Source: Oehlia diaphana (lineage: Eukaryota; Glomeromycota; Glomeromycetes; Glomerales; Glomeraceae). Taken from it: a stretch of 19,008 nt of DNA. The stretch spans positions 1-19,008 of the forward strand of contig QZLH01002155.1 in NCBI GenBank assembly GCA_003833135.1, written 5' to 3'. The translations under genes and the position numbers were made by a program. The notes beneath the pieces are model-generated. The model saw nothing but the letters and a program-made list of their open reading frames with translations, was not told the DNA's origin and searched no databases. Shown here one piece after another: positions 8,162 to 16,735 of this stretch; positions within the stretch are counted from its first letter, which is position 1, and each line of letters starts with the position of its first letter.

Positions 8162-9912
8162 TCATACCTCCTGAACCAGAAGAACGCCCGACATCCTCAC
8201 CCTATAATGGTAGATCATAATCTTTCCTGGGCCACTCTGGATAGCGTCTAGTACTAATTCCAAAAGGTGAGCATATTTGCTGCTGTACTGCCCTAAATGG
8301 GAAGAGTGAAGAAAAGCGTCCGTAATTATAGGGAGCCACTTAGTCACTGTCTCTTGCCCCCCAATGTTCCTGAAATCGATTTCGACCCCTGCCACTTTCG
8401 CCTACTCCTCGTCTGAACTGACCAGCTGAGCCAGGGTCTTGCCAGAACGGTAAAGGCCATAACTCCTCCCTCTGGGGTTGGGGAATACCATATCATACAA
8501 GGTATATGCTTTGATAGATAACCCCCTTGTGCTACTAGACGGGTTGGTCTCCTCTGATGATAATTCATGCTGAAGGGTCATCTCATGTAAAGTACTCATG
8601 GGGCATAACGTGAGAGATAAGTAAGGTACACTAGCGACTTGTTCTCCTACAAATATTCGACGAGGGTAAGAGCCTGTGTCTGAATCCAATAGAAAAGAAA
8701 CTCTTCCAGCAGCAAGATGCGAAATTCGCTCAGTAGCTCCCTGTTTCAACAGAGAGACAGGGCGAGTAGGCGCCGCTAGTTCGCTATCTTCTTCTTCTTC
8801 GTGGAGATCTTTGCTGTCAAGGGTGTCTTCGCTATTGTGCCCTATCTGAGTATCTGCACCATATTCCTTTTCTTTGTTATTGGGGTCGTCCCTTTTCTCG
8901 TCCTAATAGATAACGAAGAAATCTTCACGAGCTAGGGGTTTTTTGTTCAGGAGGGAGTGGCTAGGCACTAAGAGGTTGAGTAGGTCCACTATTTCTGCCG
9001 CACTTCCAGTCATAGGGGTCGCAGACAAAAAAATTGCTCTGGGTGCCTTTTCTCCCAGTACGTCTAGCACATACTGTAACGCCACTCCATAGTTGTTTTT
9101 TTCTGTTATATTATATACGTTATGTATTTCGTTGGCAATCAGTAGCCCCCTTGCAACTCAGCCAGTAACTCAGTATTTAACCCCCTCCTCTCTGCTAACT
9201 CCTCTATGTTTTGGGCCTGTCTGCTCTGTCCCAATACATTTCCAGTCTTACCGTAATTGAAGAGTTTGTTTGTGAACTCCTTGTACCCGTAGAAACTGTA
9301 GTATCCTCCTCTCGTTCTGTCTGTTATCCGTCTTTTTAGTTTCCCTAGTGTGGCAGACAAGTGTTTAGCTTCTGCAGAATTCTGTCCTTGCTCTGCTACA
9401 ATTGAACGCAACCGGTTGAGCTCTTCTAGTTTGAGTCGGGAAATAAACCCAAATTCTGGGTGCCGCAGCATGTCCTCTTGGATTATGTCTTTAGTAAAGC
9501 CTACAATAGTTACACATGAGGGGTACTCTTCTCCCAACCTCGCCTGGAGATGAAATTGCTGTATGAATGCTTGACCGATACTTATAGTTGCGATTGTCTT
9601 CCCTGTTCCTGTTTGCCAGTTTATTAGCAGTCTCGTATATGGGGTGTTCAGATTAAAGAAATTTTGGACGAAAGATTGCGCACCATGGAGTTTTAGCCCC
9701 GGAAATACTGCGTCTATTTTTTTCGCAGAAATGGGCAACCCATATCTGGCCCATTCGCTAATTTCTCCTTTTTTGGTTGTTTTCGACGTCTGGTAGACCC
9801 TAAACTCTTTTCTTTTTTTGATGTCCTCTAGTATGTCTATTATTTTCCGTTCACTGGAGGGAGTCCCAGGTTTTTGCGAGACCGATTCTGGTATACTCTG
9901 ATAACTTTCCAT
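8162..9912 (-). pseudogene. Endogenous giant-virus SF2 helicase (D6R/D11L-like), broken and truncated
   Basis: A superfamily 2 ATPase of the kind large cytoplasmic DNA viruses use in early transcription. It starts at an ATG (9910-9912) just after an in-frame stop. Visible in order: Gln79 in HGAQSFVQNFF, Walker A TGTGKT (101-106), VTIVGFT (134-140), then a one-base frameshift at the five-C run 9146-9150. The next frame continues with the Walker B-position IANEIHNVYN, motif III FLSATPMTG (about 9000-9028), AAGRVSFLLD and PRRIF, and the second RecA domain with GQYSSKYAHLLEL and GKIMIYHYRVRMSGVLL. In-frame TAG stops lie at 8903-8905 and 8402-8404. Recognisable homology ends at the TGA 8162-8164, so motifs V and VI are missing. 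A short open stretch in another frame runs to a TAG at 8106-8108 and may be residual. The base composition is far richer in G+C than the host flanks. Family is confident; D6R versus D11L type is not. Confidence 0.82.
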
Positions 9913-10177
9913 CCAGTTTTCCTATATATCAGTATTTTTAGTTTCACTGAAAAACATAGGCAATGGACTTACCATTAATTGTTCTACAACACCCTAATGC
10001 CTTTTTGTATGCATTTTGTTTGCTACTTGCGTTCAGTGATTGGATAGAACGTAGTTGAAACCAAGTCACTCAGAAACGGAATGAATTGATATGTTTTAGG
10101 ACATCTACAAACAAGTTCATATTTCCTGATACCTTTTTTCTACATGGTAACTATTTTAACCCCGTTACTAATTAATA
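9913..10177. other. Island DNA upstream of the viral helicase
   Basis: Noncoding as far as I can see. On the minus strand, immediately before the helicase start, is an AT-rich stretch (9913-9945) that could have served as a viral early promoter, since promoters of this virus group are short and AT-rich. It contains one arm of the inverted word described at 9950-9976. Confidence 0.4.
9950..9976 (-). repeat. Inverted repeat arm attgcctatgttttt, left copy
   Basis: On the minus strand this reads aatggtaa, a short gap, then attgcctatgttttt. The same order of words occurs on the plus strand at 10883-10917 with a longer gap. The 15-base core is identical. It lies about 40-60 bp upstream of the viral helicase start, so it could be an upstream regulatory word or the end of a roughly 970-bp inverted-repeat element. 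Confidence 0.5.
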
Positions 10178-10360
10178 CAGTCAAACCTTTATATAACGAT
10201 ATGTCGGGACATATATGAAATTTTTAGAAAATATCGTTATATTAAAGTTATACCGATATTTATATGTTCTCACATATAGTGGGAAAATAAATTTTATCAG
10301 TATATCAAGTTTTTAATAGTATATCGGTATATCGAATATCGGTATATCGAGGTTAGACTG
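10178..10360. mobile_element. Small Tc1/mariner- or pogo-like MITE inserted in the viral island
   Basis: The left end, cagtcaaacctttatataac, matches the reverse complement of the right end, cagtctaacctcgatatacc. The similarity covers about 25 bp. TA duplications flank it at 10176-10177 and 10361-10362. The 183-bp interior is made of atatcggtatatcg-type words and cannot code. Its ends closely resemble those of the 421-bp element at 4335-4755 in host-type DNA, so both were probably moved by the same transposase family. Confidence 0.78.
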
Positions 10361-10882
10361 TATACTCTACGCTGAAATGAACTAAATTTTTGTTCTGCAT
10401 TGTAACAAAAGTTTGTTCGCTCTAGGAACACATCATTAATGGACAATGAGCATACATGTGACATCGATACCTGAGGGTCCTATATGTGCGTTGTCCAGTC
10501 AAAGGCTCATGTCCTCTTGATGTAGGAGAAAATCTCATCCCGCCTGCGTCATTATCATTCACCACGTTGTTCCACTTATATCCAGAAAGTTTGCCGTTCT
10601 ACCACTACTCATCTATAGCGTATAAATATTGTAATCGATAACAGACTGAATATTGTTCTAAAATAATGCACAGTTACCGTCAAACATTATAATGTGCTAA
10701 CGAAATTCTATGAAGAATTATATCGGCAGATTTGTTTCATCAGTCAGAGATTGCCCAAAGGGTGCATGTCACTTGCTATACAAATTTATTGAAGGAATGG
10801 GAAAAACCAGTTCTCTAATTAATTTACTATGTTCGGCTGACATTGATGTGCTGCATTGTAGCAAAAAATTTTTGTGAATCCC

Positions 10883-10917
10883 AATGGTAACACTTACTTT
10901 CTATTGCCTATGTTTTT
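10883..10917 (+). repeat. Inverted repeat arm attgcctatgttttt, right copy
   Basis: Holds aatggtaa at 10883-10890 and attgcctatgttttt at 10903-10917. It is the plus-strand partner of 9950-9976. No gene start is visible just downstream of it. Confidence 0.5.
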
Positions 10918-11490
10918 CTGTTCAGATAGTGACTTAACAAAGACAAGGAATCATATTCATAAGTTCTACGGATTTATTGCCTGGAAGAATGCTTAACTGC
11001 AGAACTTTGACATCCGCTGTATTTTCCTCCGTGCCGTACTTTACATATGTTATTTTACTACAAACCTGATAGTTAAGTCCATGGCATTCGTGAGGATGAA
11101 GTTCTCGTCATGCATTATTTGAAAAGTGTACAGCTAGAGCACTTTTGAGTATGTTATAAAATTGCACATGTCAGTTCACAACGTTTGAGTTAGGATTCCT
11201 TTTTCTGGGTGAAATATTGTGCTTTTTCATAAATTACTACGAAACGATGGAAAATATAGTAGCAATTTTCTTCATCTTTTTACCACCTTAGTGTTAAGAA
11301 CTTTTAGTTGAAGACGAATTGAATCTTTGTATCAATGCGAAAACGCTGTATTATACAACGTTATTTAATAACTAGATTCACGTGACATCCTAAACATTTG
11401 CTCAGAGCATCATGTGAGAAATAAAATGTGCGTCCGATAAGTTTATGATCATTCATGTATTAATTTGGTACTTTTCTCATTAGGAACACA

Positions 11491-11619
11491 TTACGAAGTA
11501 ATACCCTCCAGGCATTTCCCTCTATACTTTTCCTCGTTCCTCAAAAAATTACTTCTTCGAAGGTCCTAATGGACTAGAGATTTTTTGTATACCTATAAAC
11601 CAAGGTTCCTAGAACCTCC
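11491..11619 (+). repeat. Dispersed repeat module, copy 1
   Basis: Contains in order ttacgaagtaat..ccagg (11491-11512), tcctcgttcctc (11531-11542), acttcttcgaaggtcctaat and onwards to ggactaga (11551-11578), ttttttgtatacct (11581-11594) and the near-palindrome aaggttcctagaacctcc (11602-11619). The first block pairs inverted with attacttcttcgaa, so the module can fold. The same words, reordered, occur at 13252-13394, and part recurs at 14539-14595. Confidence 0.55.
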
Positions 11620-13251
11620 TTTTTTAACTAGCGTGGTTAAGTGACAAGACACTCATTCATAAGACCGAAGGGCTTATTTAGTTAGAGGTCTTAGGAGATA
11701 CTCTCTTAATGGTTGAGCGGCAAGAGCTCATGGCATTGCTCGAAGAAATTCCATTCAAGAAGAACTACTATCTAGCTTGGCTATCGATAAGCCACTTCTT
11801 AGTTTCCAAATAGGTATTGCCCAAACACAGAAAATTTTACTTACAAACTGATCATTTGCTGGGACCCATTTTCATTACATACAATCATTAGATATACTTC
11901 TATTTTCGTTGTTATGATCATAGTATCATCCACTAACACAGTTGAAGACTCAAAGAAAATCCTATACATGCCCGTAGAATAACAATGACGTCAAATGGGT
12001 TTGATTCGGCATCATATTATTAAAAAGTTAAGGCGATACCAAATGGCTGGCCGTTATTTCGTAATATGTAAAATATTTTACTATTTTCTGTCTAACAAAA
12101 AAGTACACAGAAACATTCATGAAAAGAGAGCATTTAATTGTATCTTACTAGGAGTGCGTTGATTATCGCAGAGTACTGTACATAATTTATGATACTGCAT
12201 TTTATTAGCGTATTTCGAAAAAAGATGACAAAAACACAAAATATGCTGCATCGCCAAGTTTATAACAGTCAAATACATTGTTTTGTTACTTCGAGGTAGT
12301 TTCTTGTGGTCGTTTGCTGGAAATATTGCTACCAAATGGCAGAGCTTGTACATGGGAAACAGGAATCTGTTTGACTTCTACATACAAAATACGTCTCTCA
12401 AATACAGGATTGTAACTATGCTCTTAGAATGTTCCAGATACTCTCCCTCCTATTATTCTATAATAACAAATAACACTCAAAACTGTTCATCGGGTCAGAG
12501 AGTACGAGTATATTATTTATCGAAAAACTAAAAAACGTACTCAAATATTTTTTCTGGTAATAACACTCATAAGTGACTTACCAGAAATATATAACGAGTA
12601 ATACTGTAAATCTACAGTCTATGTGAAACACCAGCAATAGAGTTGAGTGCTTCATATTTCCCAATGCCGATATGCGGAGGGTAATGAGTTCAAGGGGCCG
12701 CTATTCATAAAAGCTGAAGATTATTTGCTCAATACCCAAGTAGTACATATCTATCAATCACGGAACCATGATAAAAGCTTTCGCTGGCTATCTTCAATCT
12801 GAACCCAACCTGTTTATCGTACACTGGTGGCATTTCACATGCAATGAGATACGTTCACAATTACTAAGCTCAAGAATTCTGTAAAGCCAACGATTGCAAT
12901 AAATTAATGATTCATCTCTGCACATTTTTCGTCCATACTCACAGAATTGTTTCTGTTTAGCATGAAATACGAGGTGAATTACCAGTGCCACTAAGCGAAT
13001 ATTGCAAATATAAATCATGGGTAACTATAGAATGTATAATGTAGGAATGCATTTGTCTCTGCATAAAAATTCGTTTCCTTCTGATTCCAATTTTCTACAC
13101 AAAGATAATAAAATTTCTCCTAGGAGTTATGCTAATTCATATTCTCTATTATCTCATATATGTTAATCGTTATTTGTTCGAACAGTTAGTCAGTCTCGTA
13201 TAGGTAGCCCTCAGTAAAAAAACGTATGGTGGTGATCAGTCCTTCATAATT

Positions 13252-13394
13252 TTCCTCGTTCCTCGAAAAATCATAAAGGTTTTTTTGTATACCTTTCCTA
13301 ATAATATTCTACAGTAAAGACCACGCAGGTCTTAGGAATTACCTAGAGAATAGTACGAAGTAATGTATTCCAGAGGAGGTTCTAGGAACCTAGG
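13252..13394 (+). repeat. Dispersed repeat module, copy 2 (rearranged)
   Basis: tcctcgttcctcgaaaaat (13252-13270), tttttttgtatacct (13280-13294), gtacgaagtaat..ccag (13353-13373), then ggaggttctaggaacctagg (13375-13394), which is the inverted form of the palindromic word in copy 1. The blocks match copy 1 but their order and one orientation differ. Confidence 0.55.
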
Positions 13395-13891
13395 TTCATA
13401 GGCTCGAAAAGCAAAATTATTCTTCCTTCGGGAGGTTCCACTGGAATGACGAATGCCTGGGCTTTGCCCATGAAGTGAAGGGGCTTGGAACTGTGAAAAT
13501 GGCCATATTAGACATTTTTTATTCGTTTTACGCATTTTACACTCCATTATTTCCATGGAATGGGCTATTTCTTCAAAAGGCTACGCCAAGCCCTCTTCCT
13601 TTTTCCAAAAAATTATGTTCACCACTGTATCTAAAGGTACTTACCTTTTATAGGGAAGGTTATCATTGTGCTTTGTACTCCATTGCCTGCCTAATAGCAG
13701 ATTTTTCTTATAGGACTTCTCTCGACCTTCGGAATAGCAAACTATAATACATTCGGGCTTCGTGCTGCACTCTGAAATGACAATTTCTCAAATGTATGAA
13801 TTCGCCAAAATTGAATTAATATTATATTCACAATAAGTTCAAAATTGCACTATTATCGAAATATAAGACTTTAAGGCAATCACTGCATATC

Positions 13892-14266
13892 ATGGCATTA
13901 AAGAACAATATTCTTCGTATTTTGATTTATACTTATTTGTTCCTACAAATCGCAGGATATCCTAATCCAGCCATATTCAGTAAAGGGCACCCAAAGAAAT
14001 CCCAGGATAGTGGTTCTGATAACTACGTCTATTCTGACAAGTCTGATCATTCTAGCTCTTTGCCATATACACCCCCAAGACTCTCAACCAGTAGATGGGT
14101 TTTCTGGTACTATTATTCGAAAAATGGAAATTTGCATAAAACATGCGGAAATGTATGTATAATAACATTTGTCGTAATAGGCATGATCTTTCTTTCCTTA
14201 TTTCTTTGTGCTTGCTGGTATTGTTATTCGATTCGTAAACAAGGAAAAAATATTCTTTTGACATAG
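13892..14266 (+). CDS. Putative small secreted/type I membrane protein, 124 residues
   Basis: I do not recognise the family. The frame begins at a real ATG and reads as a designed protein rather than noise. It has a signal-peptide-like start with basic residues followed by a hydrophobic core (about 4-21, ending IAGYP). A polar Ser/Asp/Lys-rich external segment follows (about 28-65), then a Tyr/Trp-rich stretch (WVFWYYY), and one strong transmembrane helix (about 88-111, VCIITFVVIGMIFLSLFLC). It ends in a short basic tail, SIRKQGK. Cys residues cluster at the membrane (CACWYC), which could be acylated. It is the longest complete ATG-started frame in the gene-poor island. It may be a surviving viral gene or a host effector-like or receptor-like peptide. 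A chance frame is possible, because a frame of about this length is only mildly unexpected in this much sequence. Confidence 0.45.
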   Translation: MALKNNILRILIYTYLFLQIAGYPNPAIFSKGHPKKSQDSGSDNYVYSDKSDHSSSLPYTPPRLSTSRWVFWYYYSKNGNLHKTCGNVCIITFVVIGMIFLSLFLCACWYCYSIRKQGKNILLT

Positions 14267-16544
14267 TATTCGTCAGGAAAAAATGAAAGAGTTGAAATTT
14301 TTGAGTAAAGAGAGTTTCCCATTAAGTTGAATATGTTTGCTGAATTTTCTGCTATTGAAATACGAAGGGACATTAATTCAGACTTATTTATTTATGGTTT
14401 ACTTACTATGTTTTTTTACAATTTGACATGCATTCTCCGACATTATTATAAATCAATCGCTTAAGGACTGAATTATTTTTGTTTTACGTGAATCACCATT
14501 CTATATAACCAGTATGTTGTTTAATATAATGGAGAATTGTCCTCGGGTTTGGCATTCATTCGAACTAACCACTTCTTCGAAGATCCTAAAGGACTAAACT
14601 ATTTGCTTGTAACCACTCTCTGGGCATAAGTATTTAGATAGTATTCTCACGTTTAGTAGGCTCAAAGAAACCCTGCCATGTTTGCTTTTTTCAAATACGT
14701 AAAGCAACATCTGGATGGAAACGTATACGAACAGAGAACTTCCAGCGGGACATCTAAGAAAATGTATTGTATTGTATCTAGTTTCTTTGATAAAGATAAT
14801 GTCAAGTAACGATTTATTGTTGAATGGGAGAGTTAAGGAATGAGCGTAGGCTTTACCCCCCTCACTATTTTGAATATCCCATGGACTAAAGTTACACCCT
14901 AAAGAAATCGTGGTGCAGTTTACCATAATTAACATGGAGCATCGTAACACGTGACTAGTTTGTAAACCGGTTCACGCCCTCACACGTGACACTCTTTCAT
15001 TGTGTAGAATGTAACGTGATCTACTGCACCATAACTAAAGTAATTGTGAAAAGTAAAGACACCCCTTCTGGAGATGCATCCCATGTCTACGTTATTGATA
15101 ACAATCATTTTACGTTATGATGAATGGGCTGGTTGAGCAGCAATCATTTTTTCGAAATAGTTAACATGATCGCAGAGTTTAATGGGAAAACAAATATGAA
15201 CAAGGTTTCTTATGACACTTGCGCAAAATGCTTCACAAAAAATGCAGTGGAATACCTAGTTCCGAGAAATGTAATTTTGTCATTTATTCACAGCAAATTT
15301 TTTCTCAGGTACATTTCGCATAGGGGGAACAGAATATAGGACTTTAGTTTTGTTGTATACTAACCGATAGATATCATCGAATTTGGTGAACAGGGAGGTG
15401 GCAGTACATGATGCCCAATGCGGCCCACTCCATATACAGTAACACTCCTTTGATCTATACAGTAAGTCAGAACATTGTCACATAAAAATAAAACAAAGCT
15501 ACTAGTAATTAGTAAGAATCGCTACTGATGGAATGGTAATGGAACGTTGTGGTATGGATTTGTTGGAATTGTTTTTTTTTGAGTATGGAATAAATGAGAC
15601 AAGCGTCCTAAGTGTTTATATGATATAGTCTACTGTAAAATGTGGATTGTTCCTTCTTCCGTATTCAATGCACAAGTATAAATTTAATCGTAACTATTTG
15701 GCATCTGCTAATACCCATATAAGAATAACATGAGTCTGCATATAAGTTCATATCGATATTAAGCATGAATAACACCAAAGCTAATAGGGATTGTGTGTGC
15801 AGAGTTCGCTTTGCATGAATAGTAACGAATAAAATTCTGAATGAAACAGGATTACATACTACATAGTACACTTACACTGTAATCTGTGCTATCCAGATGC
15901 GTATTATCGATTTTCAAGAATCACGAAAATAGCTAGATAGCAAAGAATTAAATATGTTGAAATTTTACTATCTCAAATACACGGCAGCATATGCATCTTA
16001 GGTGTCCAGCTCCTTGTATTTATTCTGACCCTTCAAGGGATTCCTTTGTTCCAAAGACTTCTCAAAAGAATTTCTTAGACACAACGTATGTTTTGCAACA
16101 TTATTCAAAGGACAACTACTGTACACGAGTTTTCTTTCTTCGACATAACACTCTTTCAGTAACGATTGTGTTGTTATTGTAAGGTACTGTACACTGTGAT
16201 AGCATGACTTTCATATTCACGGTACAAAAATAAACATTAATTATGCAGTGATAGCAGATCATATTATTTTGACATGATAACCTAATAGAATCGGGTGGCA
16301 TTTTCATTGAGTCAGTTATAACGAGCAAGTCTTTTTCCACATGCAACATCACTGTCAAACATAACAGAATGCGTAAGGGTTTCAATGCCCAATTATTAGC
16401 GATTGTATGTTTTTGATGTGATTATTTTTGCTAATCACTTTCCAAATTGATGCACTTTTTCGCTTAATTTAGAATTTGTTGTGTGATCTACAAGCATTTT
16501 TTCATAAATTCAGAAATGCACAACGTGATCTTTATAAATCTAAA
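14267..16544. other. Gene-poor island DNA, right part
   Basis: About 2.3 kb of mixed-composition DNA without a recognisable gene. Open frames at 14594-14950 (minus, no ATG at its left end, 118 codons), 15124-15339, 15665-15871, 15991-16182 and 16116-16385 show no motif or compositional signature that lifts them above chance. One repeat module copy lies at 14539-14595. Toward 16,400-16,540 the sequence grades back into AT-rich host-type DNA. Confidence 0.5.
14539..14595 (+). repeat. Dispersed repeat module, copy 3 (partial)
   Basis: gtcctcgggtttggcattc, then acttcttcgaagatcctaaa and onwards to ggact at 14571-14595, differing from copy 1 at only a few positions over about 28 bp. Weaker similarity continues into ttgcttgtaacc. 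It lacks the palindromic ggttcctagaacc block. Confidence 0.5.
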
Positions 16545-16735
16545 TTTATATATATATTTATATATATATATAGTATATGCATTGCTATTGCATATGCATA
16601 TGCTATTGCTATTGCATATTGCTATTGCATATGCATATGCATATAGCAATAGCAATAGCAATAGCGTTGCTTTTAACTAAATTTTATAGACGAATATTGC
16701 AATAAGAAATATTGCTATATGCAATATTGCATCTT
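16545..16735. repeat. Palindromic hexanucleotide satellite (TGCTAT/TGCATA and inverse)
   Basis: A TA-rich run (16545-16578) leads into about 95 bp built almost only from tgctat and tgcata hexamers. The left part reads tgctattgctattgcata and the right part atagcaatagcaatagc, its reverse complement, so the array folds back on itself around a gcatatgcatatgc centre. A smaller inverted set, atattgcaataag..atattgctatatgcaatattgc, follows at 16694-16730. It sits close to where the island's composition returns to the host level. Confidence 0.75.

Larger units (their letters stand above)
10361..13891. other. Gene-poor island DNA of unknown origin
   Basis: About 3.5 kb with a base composition well above the host flanks in G+C (sampled lines are roughly 35-45%), yet no recognisable gene. 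Open frames at 12117-12353, 12283-12531, 12794-13018, 13332-13556 and 13475-13747 are short, mutually overlapping or lack an ATG, and none shows a motif. Two shorter coding-like stretches (10425-10598 minus, 11682-11810 plus) are listed under rejected. The sequence contains the dispersed repeat modules described separately. It may be decayed viral DNA or noncoding DNA of another source. Confidence 0.5.

Noticed and set aside
8344..8568. Minus-strand frame of 74 codons overlapping the viral helicase
   Set aside because: Out-of-frame shadow. The helicase motifs lie in the neighbouring frame.
9350..9553. Plus-strand frame of 67 codons
   Set aside because: Antisense shadow of the helicase N-terminal domain.
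10425..10598. Open stretch of 58 codons on the minus strand with varied composition
   Set aside because: Reads like protein by eye but has no useful start, no known motif and a length expected by chance in this region. It is worth including in a frameshift-tolerant search.
11682..11810. Open stretch of 43 codons on the plus strand (ATG at 11709)
   Set aside because: Well-mixed residues but very short, no motif and no flanking continuation.
12660..12720. Possible tRNA arm (gttcaagggg)
   Set aside because: No acceptor stem, D-arm or anticodon arm can be paired around it.
13332..13747. Overlapping frames on both strands (74 and 90 codons)
   Set aside because: Both lie over a repeat module and each other. 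The plus one begins at GTG and neither shows a domain. The locally higher G+C explains the openness.
14594..14950. Minus-strand frame of 118 codons
   Set aside because: Its left end is GTG, it has no motif, signal or clear composition bias, and one frame of about this size is not surprising here. I would not call it a gene without transcript support.
16116..16385. Minus-strand frame of 89 codons overlapping a plus-strand frame at 15991-16182
   Set aside because: No motif, overlaps another equally weak frame, and lies at the compositional edge.
16483..16680. Plus-strand frame with repeated Tyr-Ala-Tyr and Ser-Asn
   Set aside because: A direct translation of the TA and hexamer satellite.
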